This document shows, piece by piece, positions 1-9,402 of a stretch of 59,562 nucleotides of DNA (positions within the stretch are counted from its first letter, which is position 1; each line of letters starts with the position of its first letter). The position numbers and the translations under genes were made by a program. Source of the DNA: Deltaproteobacteria bacterium (GTDB lineage Bacteria > Desulfobacterota > Syntrophia > Syntrophales > UBA5619); NCBI GenBank assembly GCA_021817825.1, contig JAKAFS010000008.1:1-59562 (forward strand), in the 5' to 3' direction. Below the pieces are notes generated by a model, which was not told where the DNA came from, ran no database searches, and saw only the letters and a program-made list of their open reading frames with translations.

Positions 1-26
1 AATGATTTCGATAAGCCTTTTAGGGA

Positions 27-1949
27 TCAATGCTGAAAGCGCATGTCCAGGACGGTCTTTCCCTGTGCCGTTTGTTGCTCAACCTTCGTGCAGAAGGCCC
101 GGATCAGATAGCCCGCCAGCGAGGGAAAAAGGCTTGGATCGTTTTCCAGCAAAACCGCATCGGTAGGTCGATTTGCCGGCAGATCCAGCGGCGGCCCGTC
201 GAACCGGGCCTTGGCCGTGATGGAAAATTCATCGAACTTCAGATCGATGTGGACGGTTTTGGCATCGCGCAGTGCCAGTATTTCCGTCAATTCGGTCAAG
301 GCGCCAATCACCCGTGCGATCACATCGCGTCTGGCGCCCCATTTGCCGCCGAGCAATTCCATTTCCTTAGCCACTTTCCGTCCTGCCGCAGGGCCGACGG
401 GTATTTCCAAAGCGGCAGAGACGGTCACGCCGAGGCGAGACAATAGATTCAGGATCAGCGCCAGCAAAGCGGTCATGGTGAGCCCCGATTCCAATGCCTG
501 GGGCACTAGGCCGTGGTACAAATCGGGAGCCAGATAAACGCCCAGGCCGGCCGCAAGCGATGCGCCCACCACAAAGGTGCGGCGGGTGTCCAGCATGCGC
601 GAGGTAATCAACTGGAAGCCCGAAACCATTAGAAAACAGACGACAAAAAGGACCATCGCGCCTTTGACCGGGTCGGGGATCAGAACAAATAAAGCCGCCA
701 GGACCGGTATGCAACCCAGGACGATGGCCAGCACACCGACCAAGACAGCAATCACCCGACTCATGGTCCGGGTGGCAATGGAAAGGCCGATGCAAGCCGT
801 GGAGGTGCCCGTTCCCATGCTGCCGATCAGGCCGGCGATACAGGTCCCGAGCCTCGATGCCAGAACGCCTCGACTGAGCGGCGCCATGTCCGGCCGCACC
901 CAGCTGTCGTCGTTGGCCTTCTGAAAAATGGTGAGATCACCTACCGACTTGGTGCACGACGCCAGCGCGGCGACGGCAAAGGCCGGAACCAAGGTCCAAT
1001 CAAAATCGAGTGGCGGGAGGCTGAGGGGTAACGGAAGGGCCAGCCAGTGCGCGGCGCTCAACAACGTGGAGGAATTCATGGGCACGATCCCCAGCGCCAG
1101 GGAAAGAAGCGTACCGACCGTGACCCCGATCAGCAAACCCAGGCGCTGAAAACGGCTATTGCCCGCAGTGATCACGACCATGGTTCCGAAGGACAACACA
1201 GAAACGGTGATGACCTGGAACTGGGTGACCCCGGCGAGCCCTTCAGGAACGGCCAGCATTTCTCGCAGACTGCTGGGCAGCAAGCTGATGCCCACCATGA
1301 GTACGATCACGCCGATGACTTCGGGAGGCAGGAGTGCGCGCATGCGGTCGATCCCTCTGGAGATGCCGACCATCAACAGTCCGGCGAACAGCGTCATTCC
1401 CGAGATCAGCCCGAGACCGCCCTTGTGGGCGGCAATGATCGAGGCGCCGAAGAAGATCGGGGCCGGCAGTTGGGGCACTCCATACCCGGAACCGATGGGG
1501 CCGCGGGTGAGGCATTGCAAAAGGGTGGCAATCCCGATGACGATGAGGGACATGCGGACATATTCAATGGCGGTAGCACCGCTTACCCCCGTCGCCGCCA
1601 CCACGAGAATGGGCAGCACGAGGTAACTGGAGAGAATAATGAGATGCTGAAAAGCCATGGCGATGAGCACTGTATGAGGGGGCTTTTCGTCGATGGCGAA
1701 GGCGAGGGAAGGAACCCGTTTGGCGATGGTGTCGCTCTCCCGGCGGTTGCTCACGAGAGCCTCTTGGTGGGACGGATAGGGTATTCTCTGTTCGAGTTCA
1801 GTGTAGAGTGAGGAGTAAACTTCAATCCGTCCGCCCTTATCAAAGCATTTTAGTTGAAGCGCTCTGCCAAACTTGGCATCCGCTTGAAAAGTATAGGAAA
1901 ACTGTTTTTGCTTGTCAAGAGATCTTTCGGGATAAAATATCCTTGCCAT
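27..1949 (-). CDS. NCS2-family (xanthine/uracil-type) permease with extra C-terminal domain
   Basis: Predicted inner-membrane nucleobase/ascorbate transporter of 640 residues. The open frame extends further upstream, but I start at the ATG at 1949 because GGAGG lies about 9 bases before it and the preceding 61 residues look non-coding. A soluble N-terminus of about 90 residues is followed by many hydrophobic segments (about 90-520). These include the family-like segment PQLPAPIFFGASIIA and an SMGTGTSTA stretch. The last 116 residues (about 525-640) are soluble and lie after the membrane part. Their arrangement (a helix with VIGALTELTEIL, then strands VHIDLKFDEFSITAKARFDG) resembles a degenerate GHKL/anti-sigma ATPase-like fold. 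That fold is my inference; substrate is unknown. Most NCS2 permeases are about 430-500 residues, so both ends are extended. It stands alone, divergent from the hybrid kinase. Confidence 0.85.
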   Translation of the reverse strand: MARIFYPERSLDKQKQFSYTFQADAKFGRALQLKCFDKGGRIEVYSSLYTELEQRIPYPSHQEALVSNRRESDTIAKRVPSLAFAIDEKPPHTVLIAMAFQHLIILSSYLVLPILVVAATGVSGATAIEYVRMSLIVIGIATLLQCLTRGPIGSGYGVPQLPAPIFFGASIIAAHKGGLGLISGMTLFAGLLMVGISRGIDRMRALLPPEVIGVIVLMVGISLLPSSLREMLAVPEGLAGVTQFQVITVSVLSFGTMVVITAGNSRFQRLGLLIGVTVGTLLSLALGIVPMNSSTLLSAAHWLALPLPLSLPPLDFDWTLVPAFAVAALASCTKSVGDLTIFQKANDDSWVRPDMAPLSRGVLASRLGTCIAGLIGSMGTGTSTACIGLSIATRTMSRVIAVLVGVLAIVLGCIPVLAALFVLIPDPVKGAMVLFVVCFLMVSGFQLITSRMLDTRRTFVVGASLAAGLGVYLAPDLYHGLVPQALESGLTMTALLALILNLLSRLGVTVSAALEIPVGPAAGRKVAKEMELLGGKWGARRDVIARVIGALTELTEILALRDAKTVHIDLKFDEFSITAKARFDGPPLDLPANRPTDAVLLENDPSLFPSLAGYLIRAFCTKVEQQTAQGKTVLDMRFQH

Positions 1950-2347
1950 TTCACATTTCCTCCTGCGGCCCGGGTGAAGCCCTCCCGCGTTGGCACCTGC
2001 CCAGGAAGTGGGCAAAAAGGGGAGTCCCCCATCTCTCGCCGGTGTCTTTCCAAAGCGTTCATCAGCCTGTGAACATTGACAATTAATCCTGATTGGCTTA
2101 TGGCATAGTTCATGCGGCGCTCTGGGCAACACCGATTTCCATTCTCAAGGCCTGCCCCCGGCCGGCAACTTTGCACCTCTCGCCAACCTCCCTGCGCTCC
2201 CCTTCCCCGGATCAAAAAATTTTCCCATCTCCCATTGGACATCTCCAAAAATATCCGGTAATATTCGCGCCGTAGCGTCAATTGCGTTGTTCAATCATGC
2301 TCGGCATTGTTTCCTGCCTGCATTGTCACTGATCAAAGGGAGCACAG
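1950..2347. other. Divergent intergenic region, permease / hybrid kinase
   Basis: About 400 bases between divergent genes. No convincing gene is present. It holds one candidate sigma-70-type promoter for the kinase and the permease ribosome-binding site at its left end. Confidence 0.6.
2076..2104 (+). promoter_or_regulatory. Candidate sigma-70 promoter
   Basis: TTGACA (2076-2081), 17-base spacer, TATGGC (2099-2104). The -35 is perfect and the -10 poor. It would give a leader of about 235 bases before the hybrid kinase at 2348. Confidence 0.35.
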
Positions 2348-4894
2348 ATGAAAGATCCAGCGAAGCCCCATCGGGAACCGAACGAAAAGACTCCCGCCGC
2401 GCAGCATAAAATCGTGGTCAGCATGGATAACGTGCTGAATCGCGTGATCCTGATACTGACCCTCCTGGCCGGCATCGGCCTGCTGGTCACCCCCTTCCTG
2501 TACATAAAGAAGATGGGCAGTGTGGTCATCGCGTTGGCCTTGTTGCTGACGATGCTGGTGGCAACGCTCCTGATACGGCGCGGCCGGGTCCGGCTATCAG
2601 GGCTCTTCACCGTTTCCAGCGTCTGGCTGATCTTTGCCGGTCTCATTTTCCAGGGCGGCGGGCTGAACAACATCAACGTCCTTTTTTTCATTTCCCTGAC
2701 GGTGACGGCAGGACTGCTCTTTGGACGAAGGGCGACGATTCTCGTTGCCGGAGCCGGCATTGCGACGGGGCTCGGACTGGCCCTGCTGGCGGGTTTCGGC
2801 CATCTTCCTACCCCCTACTTCATGCGTTCGCCGCTCGGCGACTGGGCGCAATTGTCCTTTGCCCTGGTCCTGACGGCGAACACCCTGAACCTGGCCCTTC
2901 GCGACCGTGAAAAGGCCCTCCAGATGGCCAATGAGCAGCTTGCCGAGCGGATGGAGTCGGAAAAGGCCCTGCGGGAGAGCGAAGCGAGTTATCGACAGCT
3001 CTTCGAGAATGCACCGGCCGCGATCTATCGAGTCGATTTCAAGACCGGAAAATTCTTAAAAGTGAATGATATTTTATGCGAATATTTGGGTTGTACCCAG
3101 GAAGAGATAAAATCCCTTAGTTTATTCGAACTATTGACGGAAAAGAGCCAGAAGCTGTTCCTGGAGCGGTTGGAAAAGATGGCTCGCGGCGAAGCAGTGC
3201 CGGAAACCGTCGAATACGAAGTCGTCAACAAAATGGGCGACCGTTGGCAGCTTCTGCTGCGCAATCGATATATCTATGATGCCGAGGGCCATATCGTGGC
3301 TTCCGACGTGGTTGCCCACGACATCACCGAGCGCAAGCGGGCAGCGGAAGCCCTACAGAAAAGCGAGGAACGCTATCGGTCCCTGGTCGAAAATGCCGAT
3401 GAAGCCATTTTGGTCATTCAGGAAGGAAGGGTCAAATTTGCCAATGCCCGTGCCTTGTCCTCCTTCGGCTATTCGGAACAGGAGCTTCTGTCGCTCCCGG
3501 TCTTCGAATTTGTTCATCCGGCAGATCGAGAAGAAGCAACATTGCGCCATCAGCAAAAAATGACCCGTAGCGACTCAACGCCGAGCCGATACACGTTCCG
3601 GGTGATCCGCAAAGGCGGGCAAATCGCCTGGATTGAAATCAGTTCGGTCTTGATCGATTGGGAAGGTTCTCCTGCCACACTGAATTTCATCACCGACATC
3701 ACCGAAAGCCGGGAGGTGGAAACGGATCGGCGAAACCTGGAGGAGCGCTTGCAGCGTGCGGAAAAGATGGAGGCGCTCGGGCAACTGGCCGGTGGAGTGG
3801 CCCACGACCTGAACAATGTTTTAGGAATCCTTTCCGGCTATTCGGAACTGCTGCTGATGGAAATTCCGGAGGGACAGCGGGGCAGAAGCTATGCGGAAAT
3901 GATCAAGCTGTCCACGGAAAAAAGCGCCGTCATCATTCAAGATCTCCTCACCTTGGCCAGACGGGGCGTCACGGTCGCGGAAGTGATTGATTTCAACGCC
4001 GTGGTTTCGGGTTTCTTCAAAACCCCGGTCTTTGAGAAACTACAGGACGATTATCCTCAGGTGGTCTTCAGGATAGAGTGCGACCCGGAGCTCCTGAACA
4101 TCAAGGGCTCGCCGGTCCATCTGGAAAAGACGCTGATGAACCTGGTTTCCAATGCGGCGGAAGCCATATCCGGCAAGGGAGAGGTGACGATCCGGACGCA
4201 GAGCTGCTATCTGGACAGGGCCATCATGGGCTACGACGAGGTCAAGGCAGGAGATTATGTGGTCCTGACCGTATCCGATACGGGAATCGGCATCCCTGCC
4301 GAGCAGCGGGATAAGATATTCGAACCCTTTTATACCAAAAAGGCCATGGGCAGAAGCGGGACCGGATTGGGATTGGCGATCGTCTGGGGAACGGTCAAAG
4401 ATCACAAGGGATATATCGATGTACAGTCCGAGGTCGGAAAGGGAACCGCCTTTACGCTTTACTTCCCGGTCACCCGGGAGGAACCGGCGACCCCGAAGCA
4501 GAAAACGGCCATCGAACAGTACCTGGGCAAGGGAGAATCGGTGTTGGTTATTGACGACATTGCGGAACAACGCGATGTGGCTTCCGCCTTGCTGACCCAA
4601 CTCGGTTATAAAGTGCATGCGGTTTCGGGTGGAGAAGAAGCCGTGGCATATCTCAAAGCGAATGCGGCAGACATCCTGGTGCTGGATATGATCATGGCGC
4701 CCGGGATGGATGGCATGGAGACCTACCAAAAGGTTCTGAAAGTCAATCCGCGCCAGAAAGCCATTCTGGTCAGCGGGTTTTCGGAAACCGACCGGGTCCG
4801 AGAGGCTCAGAGACTGGGGGCAGGGGTTTATGTCAAGAAGCCCTATGTCATGGAGAAGATCGGCATCGCGATCAGAGATGAACTCCGACGGTAG
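2348..4894 (+). CDS. Hybrid sensor histidine kinase (TM-PAS-PAS-HisKA-HATPase-REC)
   Basis: Membrane-bound hybrid kinase of 848 residues. The N-terminal 30-180 contain about six hydrophobic segments. Two PAS domains begin near residues 210 and 338. A coiled stretch leads to the HisKA box GGVAHDLNNV with phospho-acceptor His486. The ATPase domain shows the N box NLVSNAAEAI (about 598), DTGIGIP, and the G2 box GTGLGLAI. The C-terminal receiver domain starts near 731 with VLVIDD; its phospho-acceptor is Asp780 in LVLDMIMAPGMDG. Start ATG is preceded by GGGAGC. Because the receiver is fused, phosphotransfer probably continues to an Hpt or stand-alone regulator elsewhere, or the receiver modulates the kinase. 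No partner lies next to it. Signal unknown. Confidence 0.93.
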   Translation: MKDPAKPHREPNEKTPAAQHKIVVSMDNVLNRVILILTLLAGIGLLVTPFLYIKKMGSVVIALALLLTMLVATLLIRRGRVRLSGLFTVSSVWLIFAGLIFQGGGLNNINVLFFISLTVTAGLLFGRRATILVAGAGIATGLGLALLAGFGHLPTPYFMRSPLGDWAQLSFALVLTANTLNLALRDREKALQMANEQLAERMESEKALRESEASYRQLFENAPAAIYRVDFKTGKFLKVNDILCEYLGCTQEEIKSLSLFELLTEKSQKLFLERLEKMARGEAVPETVEYEVVNKMGDRWQLLLRNRYIYDAEGHIVASDVVAHDITERKRAAEALQKSEERYRSLVENADEAILVIQEGRVKFANARALSSFGYSEQELLSLPVFEFVHPADREEATLRHQQKMTRSDSTPSRYTFRVIRKGGQIAWIEISSVLIDWEGSPATLNFITDITESREVETDRRNLEERLQRAEKMEALGQLAGGVAHDLNNVLGILSGYSELLLMEIPEGQRGRSYAEMIKLSTEKSAVIIQDLLTLARRGVTVAEVIDFNAVVSGFFKTPVFEKLQDDYPQVVFRIECDPELLNIKGSPVHLEKTLMNLVSNAAEAISGKGEVTIRTQSCYLDRAIMGYDEVKAGDYVVLTVSDTGIGIPAEQRDKIFEPFYTKKAMGRSGTGLGLAIVWGTVKDHKGYIDVQSEVGKGTAFTLYFPVTREEPATPKQKTAIEQYLGKGESVLVIDDIAEQRDVASALLTQLGYKVHAVSGGEEAVAYLKANAADILVLDMIMAPGMDGMETYQKVLKVNPRQKAILVSGFSETDRVREAQRLGAGVYVKKPYVMEKIGIAIRDELRR

Positions 4895-5137
4895 GCGGCT
4901 TGGAGGGGTACACGGGCTGCCTGGGCAACATGCCATCACACAGACAGTGCAGAACAAGAAAATGGGGATTTCAAAACTGGATATCCATCCGCACCATCAG
5001 GTGCGAGATCCCTCTCCTGAAGCTCAAGATTTGTCCCGAGACGCCGGCCGGCTCACGATAAATACGGCTTTTGCCCGGAATAGTTTTTGAGGCGGAGCGG
5101 TCGAGCGAGGGACGCACGACTGGGCAGCGGTCGGTCA

Positions 5138-6286
5138 TCACTTGGGATTGAACCCACCGTATCCCCAGAGCTGATAACGGTTGACCTTGACGACTACCTC
5201 TTTGGCGGGGATGGACCGCACAATTCCATAATCGGGCAGGCATGTATCCCGGTACACCGGTCCCGGCAAAGGCATGCCGTCTTTCCCGGTCACGGCATAC
5301 ACGATGGGACTTTGGATCTTTTCCCCCCGACGGGTCACCACGGCGATTTGATTATTTTTAAGACTGACAAAGGTCCCCGGAAGGTAGATTCCCAACGTCT
5401 TGACAAAGAGTTCCGCAATGCCGGCGTCGAACCGTCCGTCACTGGCGGGAAAGATGGCCTGCATCGCCTTGTGCGACGACAGAGGCGGCCGGTAACTGCG
5501 GCCGGAAATCTTGGCACAGAAGAAATCCGCCAGGGCAATCATCCGGGCCGCCGCGGGGGGCGGGTCCTCGGAAAATCCTTGCGGGTACCCCTTACCATCG
5601 GCCGATCGATGGTGGTGCAACACGCAACTGAGCCAGAGAGGATCATTGACGCCGCAAGCCTTCAGCAGGGCCACACCCGACTCCGGATGCGCAACGATCG
5701 CTTCTTTTTCCCTGTCGCTCAAGGGATCGGGCTGAGCGTACAAAACGTCCGTCAACGCCGTCATCGCGATATTCGCGGTCAGGGCGGCGGCAAGCACGGA
5801 AAGGCGTTCCTCGGCGGACAGTTCCAAGGTCTGCCCGATCAGTTCACAGATAATTGCAACATCCACGTTGTGTCTTATGGAATAGCGGAAGGCCGTTCCC
5901 AACAGGATGGTGCTCAAGGCTGCGTCCGCGTCCTGGGTGCAGGCCCGCTGTAGCTGGGAACATAAGCCGATGATCTTCGCCGGAAAGTCTTTTTCGGTTT
6001 CGGGGTTGTTCGCGTCGATCAATTTTTCCAGACGGGGATAAATTTGCTCGATGAGTGGAAACGGGCAGTTCTCTTCCTGCTGCGGGACCGGCTTGCCGAT
6101 GTCGGGGTCGGGCATATTCTCGGACATGAAAAAGAGCCCGCGCGCCATGAGGATATCGAGCTGCCTTGCGGACTCGATGACATTCCCCTTGTGCAAAAGC
6201 AGGACGCCTTTGTCGTCATACACATCCCAAACCAACGGTCTTGCAACTTGAATTGCCCCAGCCTTGATCTGAACGCGATAGCTCAA
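5138..6286 (-). CDS. HD-GYP-type protein lacking the catalytic HD pair
   Basis: 382 residues. Start is TTG at 6286, with AGGGGGG about 6 bases upstream; no better in-frame ATG exists nearby. Residues 8-55 resemble the short N-terminal domain (DUF3391-like) seen in front of HD-GYP modules. Residues 130-290 resemble HD-GYP: the HHxRxxDGxGYPxG signature is clear as HHHRSADGKGYPQGF (224-238), and His200 is kept. The LHDIGK metal motif is replaced by TANIAM (170-175), and the usual ADxxDAL reads ADFFCAK. HD-GYP proteins normally hydrolyse cyclic-di-GMP with a di- or tri-iron centre; loss of the HD pair predicts no hydrolysis. A c-di-GMP-binding or scaffolding role is inference. Convergent with the hybrid kinase upstream. 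Confidence 0.8.
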   Translation of the reverse strand: MSYRVQIKAGAIQVARPLVWDVYDDKGVLLLHKGNVIESARQLDILMARGLFFMSENMPDPDIGKPVPQQEENCPFPLIEQIYPRLEKLIDANNPETEKDFPAKIIGLCSQLQRACTQDADAALSTILLGTAFRYSIRHNVDVAIICELIGQTLELSAEERLSVLAAALTANIAMTALTDVLYAQPDPLSDREKEAIVAHPESGVALLKACGVNDPLWLSCVLHHHRSADGKGYPQGFSEDPPPAAARMIALADFFCAKISGRSYRPPLSSHKAMQAIFPASDGRFDAGIAELFVKTLGIYLPGTFVSLKNNQIAVVTRRGEKIQSPIVYAVTGKDGMPLPGPVYRDTCLPDYGIVRSIPAKEVVVKVNRYQLWGYGGFNPK

Positions 6287-6641
6287 AGATTCCCCCCTGA
6301 ACGTACGGGCCGAAAAATCGCTTGTCCCCTCCTGGCGTTAACCAGCCAACTAAGACCGGAGGAGAACTACCGTTTTTGAACAATCGGCCATGTCCCGGCA
6401 GACTGTTTTTTTTCTAAGAGCGTATTTTGGTGTGCCGAGGATACTGAAAGGCATTTTTTATGTCAAGAAAATTACACTGAAAAATGACATCACCCCCAAG
6501 CCCATCCTTCCCCGCCCTGAGGGCGAGCGATTCCGCCTCTTTGGCCCCTTTCGCATTGACATGCCAAAGGGCTTGCCATACACTCCGCCTGTCAATTGCG
6601 GGGAAAACAAACCCACCATATTGCTTGGTCGGCGACAACTG
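6287..6641. other. Intergenic region without recognised gene
   Basis: About 355 bases upstream of the HD-GYP gene and before the rsgA-like remnant. Frames are open on both strands, but none carries a recognisable motif or good ribosome-binding site. Confidence 0.5.
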
Positions 6642-6758
6642 ATGATGGAATTGGATGAGTTGGGTTTCGACCCATGGTTTACAGCGCAGGTCGGTCATTT
6701 AGGCCAAGAGGGCCGGAGCATTGCCCGCATATCGGCCAAGAAGCAGATGAAGGACTGA
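6642..6758 (+). pseudogene. Remnant of the 5' end of rsgA (ribosome-small-subunit GTPase)
   Basis: The reading frame starting MMELDELGFDPWF and continuing GQEGRSIARISA matches, from memory, the first ~35 residues of RsgA proteins from related bacteria (typically ...LGFDxWFxxx...RVARV). It then diverges and stops at 6758, whereas the family is about 300-360 residues with OB, GTPase and zinc domains. No downstream rsgA sequence is visible, so this looks like a truncated copy left by a rearrangement. There is no good ribosome-binding site. The resemblance is short, so confidence is moderate. Confidence 0.42.
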
Positions 6759-6765
6759 AATAGGG

Positions 6766-6789
6766 CCTGGCGCGAAACAACGCGCCAGG
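6766..6789 (-). terminator. Hairpin after the MBL-fold gene
   Basis: Perfect 9-bp stem CCTGGCGCG / CGCGCCAGG with a 6-base loop, 15 bases past the stop of the minus-strand hydrolase. There is no T-run, so termination is likely but unproven. It also sits just after the rsgA remnant on the other strand. Confidence 0.6.
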
Positions 6790-6803
6790 TCTCCGGAAGC
6801 CCT

Positions 6804-7664
6804 TCAGTCGCAAGCCCAATCGGCCAAACGATTCAACTGCTGGACGGCCTCGTACCGGTTTTTATGGATCGAGATTCGGGAAGCGGCGATACGGTGGTCG
6901 TGGTTGTAGAACATCAACCAATTTTCGTTTATCGCCCTATCGAAGATCTTCTTCTTTTCATCGACCAGAGTTTCCGGCTGCCGATCGTAGCCCATCGTGA
7001 TCGGCAGGTTCACCCAATCCACTCCCGGCGCCAAGTCGCCGGCAAAGAACACCTTCTCTTTGGCTCCCTGAAACAGACTGTGCAGCTTCCCGGGGGTGTG
7101 GCCTTGACTGTAATGAAAAGAAACCACCTTCTCCAGACCGTCGACGGTCTCTTTGTCTACCAGCAGCAAGCGACCGCTCTCTTGCAAGGCATCGGTCAAC
7201 CCTTTGACAAAAGAAGCCCGGTCCCGCTGGTGAGGATTGGCCGCACGCTCGAAATGCACGCGGCCGACGACATATTTCGCATTCGGAAAATGGAGCTGCA
7301 ATGGCTGACTGCCCTTGACGATCAGCCCTCCCGCGTGGTCGAAGTGCAGGTGGGAAAGGATGACAAAATCGATGCGGGTCTCTTCCACCCCGATGGCTTT
7401 GAGGTTTTGGATCAATCGATGTTCGGAAACATCGACACCGTATATCTTTGCCAGTTTGGCGTCCAAATAATTCCCAATGCCCGTATCGCAAAGGAGATGA
7501 TGCTCATCCGTTCTGACATACAGGGAACGGGAAGCCAAGCCGATACGATTGAACCGGTCCGGCAGATACCAGTTTTTCCAGAGCGATTTCGGAGCATGGC
7601 CGAACATCGCCCCGCCGTCGAGTTTGAAATCGTTTCCCCGTATGGAATGGACCCTCATCATCAT
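6804..7664 (-). CDS. Metallo-beta-lactamase-fold hydrolase
   Basis: 286 residues. The metal-binding signature HxHxDH is SHLHFDHAGG near residue 106. Further metal ligands are in the SQGHTPG and FFAGDLAP segments, and a late histidine lies in FYNHDH. This arrangement is typical of the lactonase/quorum-quenching-like branch of MBL-fold enzymes, but substrate cannot be told from sequence. No signal peptide, so cytoplasmic. The start has GGAAGG 1-6 bases before three consecutive ATGs, so the exact Met is uncertain by two codons. Single-gene unit with a hairpin after it. Confidence 0.87.
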   Translation of the reverse strand: MMMRVHSIRGNDFKLDGGAMFGHAPKSLWKNWYLPDRFNRIGLASRSLYVRTDEHHLLCDTGIGNYLDAKLAKIYGVDVSEHRLIQNLKAIGVEETRIDFVILSHLHFDHAGGLIVKGSQPLQLHFPNAKYVVGRVHFERAANPHQRDRASFVKGLTDALQESGRLLLVDKETVDGLEKVVSFHYSQGHTPGKLHSLFQGAKEKVFFAGDLAPGVDWVNLPITMGYDRQPETLVDEKKKIFDRAINENWLMFYNHDHRIAASRISIHKNRYEAVQQLNRLADWACD

Positions 7665-7968
7665 GCCTTCCCGCCTCAGTGGATTTAACGTGGGCCACTT
7701 CTATTGCCCTGACCCGTCTTTGTGGAGCGCTCGCCCCTGTCTGACCGTGTCATTATAGCCTCTCCGGACGATAGGGTCTAGGATTTAGTATCTTCGGGAT
7801 TGGGGGATGAATCGCGATCGAAAATATAGTATAGAGGCGCTTCGGTAAGATCTGGCGCAGATCGACGAAGCCGCAGTCCCCGGAACGCCGTCCGGGCAAC
7901 CGTTGCCCATCCCACAGCAGGGTCCATTTGGACTCTGAACGCGCAACGAACACAACATAGCTGAAGAA
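7665..7968. other. Intergenic region, divergent
   Basis: 304 bases between divergent genes. I see no gene, no strong promoter and no repeat in it. Confidence 0.5.
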
Positions 7969-8586
7969 ATGATAAAACTCTTTGTATTCGACCTCGGGAA
8001 CGTGATCCTGCCCTTCGACCACGCACCGATCGCCGCCAAGCTTTGGGAACGGTCCGAGAAAAAGGGAGTCCTGTCGCCCGACAGGATATTTGCCTATCTC
8101 TTCGACAGGGAGCAGGGGTTGATCAACGGCTACGAGACCGGTCGCCTCTCTTCCCTTCATTTTTTCGATCGGCTCCGGGACCATCTGGGGCTGGTCATGA
8201 CTTTTGAAGAATTCAAAACAGTCTGGAATCCCATTTTCTGGGAAAACCTACAGGTCAAGGCGGCCATCGGGTATCTGAAGGCAAAGGGCTATCCGCTTTT
8301 TTTGCTCAGCGACACGAACGAACTTCATTTCACCTATATCCACGAGCAATACCCCATTGTCCATGCCTTCGACGAGTGGATACTCTCCTTTGAAGTGGGT
8401 GTAAAGAAACCGGAGAAAAGGATCTACGATGTCATTTTCGAAAAGTTGACCGTGGAGAGGCAGGAAGTATTCTATATTGACGACATGGAACGTTATGTCG
8501 AGGCGGCCAGGGAATACGGCCTTCAGGGAATGGTTTTTAGGGACGAGGCGACATTTTGGCGCCGACTGAAGGAGATGGGTGTATAA
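7969..8586 (+). CDS. HAD-superfamily phosphatase (YihX-like)
   Basis: 205-residue cytoplasmic HAD hydrolase. Motif I is FDLGNVIL, with the second Asp of DxD replaced by Gly, as in the YihX/glucose-1-phosphatase-like group. Motif II is LSDTNELH, motif III the Lys in GVKKPEKRIY, and motif IV FYIDDMERYVEAA. Length matches the family. The ribosome-binding site (GAAGAA) is weak. Substrate is probably a small sugar or nucleoside phosphate; this is family knowledge only. Its 3' end faces the MinD-like gene. Confidence 0.85.
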   Translation: MIKLFVFDLGNVILPFDHAPIAAKLWERSEKKGVLSPDRIFAYLFDREQGLINGYETGRLSSLHFFDRLRDHLGLVMTFEEFKTVWNPIFWENLQVKAAIGYLKAKGYPLFLLSDTNELHFTYIHEQYPIVHAFDEWILSFEVGVKKPEKRIYDVIFEKLTVERQEVFYIDDMERYVEAAREYGLQGMVFRDEATFWRRLKEMGV

Positions 8587-8638
8587 AATGCGGCTGCACT
8601 GCCGCAGCGATGGTGAATTACCGCTCCGCTGCGGGGGA

Positions 8639-9379
8639 TCAGATCCTTCCCGCGATACGGTTCAGGCTGACGGCCGCCAATGAATCGGGAACGAGCCTGA
8701 CCAGCGCGGTCTGCTTCATAATCGAACGGGACACCGACTCTTCATAGGGGATGCTCCCCAGATGACGAAGAGAAAAGTTCAGAAAATTTCTGCATATCGA
8801 GTCGAGGTGGCTGAAGACCTTGCACCCCTCCGTGTCGTCGCGCACGGAGTTGACGATGATCTCGAAATTCTTTTTTCCAAACATCTGATGGACCATCTTC
8901 ATCAACGCATAGGCGTCGCTGACACTGGTCAGGTCCCTGGTCACAATGACAAAGTTGCGGTCCGCAAAGAGATTGAACTGGAGAACCGCGTCCGAAACGC
9001 CGGCGCCGACATCCAAAAAGACGCAGTCATACTCGCCGGATATTTTTGTGATGAGTTCCCTGAGTGTTTCGATGTTTTCCTGTAGCAGTTGCGTCATCTC
9101 TCTTGCGCCCGAGCTCGCCGGGATAAAGTCGAATCCCGCGGCGGTCCGAATCAACACCTCGTGAATGTCGGCATCGTTGAAAAGCACATCCTTGAGGTTT
9201 GCCGTCGGATTGATGCCGAGCATGATATCGATGTTCGCCAGGCCGAGATCGCAGTCAATGACCAGGACCTTCTTGCCCCTTGCCGCCAGCGACGCGGCAA
9301 GGTTGATAGTGATGCAGGTTTTTCCGACACCGCCCTTGCCGCTGGCGATGGATATGATGGCGGGTTTCTTATCTGGCAC
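8639..9379 (-). CDS. MinD/ParA-family ATPase, FlhG-like
   Basis: 246 residues. I chose GTG at 9379, which has GGGAGG 7 bases upstream. An upstream ATG (9406) overlaps the preceding stop and has no ribosome-binding site. The deviant Walker A is SGKGGVGKT, followed by VIDCDLGLANIDIMLG and CVFLDVGAGVSD, as in FlhG/YlxH-type ATPases. These ATPases position flagella or other polar machines. No flagellar genes are nearby. It follows the GGDEF gene by 23 bases, so the two are probably one operon, suggesting a link between c-di-GMP and placement of a cell-surface structure. Confidence 0.87.
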   Translation of the reverse strand: MPDKKPAIISIASGKGGVGKTCITINLAASLAARGKKVLVIDCDLGLANIDIMLGINPTANLKDVLFNDADIHEVLIRTAAGFDFIPASSGAREMTQLLQENIETLRELITKISGEYDCVFLDVGAGVSDAVLQFNLFADRNFVIVTRDLTSVSDAYALMKMVHQMFGKKNFEIIVNSVRDDTEGCKVFSHLDSICRNFLNFSLRHLGSIPYEESVSRSIMKQTALVRLVPDSLAAVSLNRIAGRI

Positions 9380-9402
9380 TGAATGTCCTCCCTTGACCGA
9401 CT

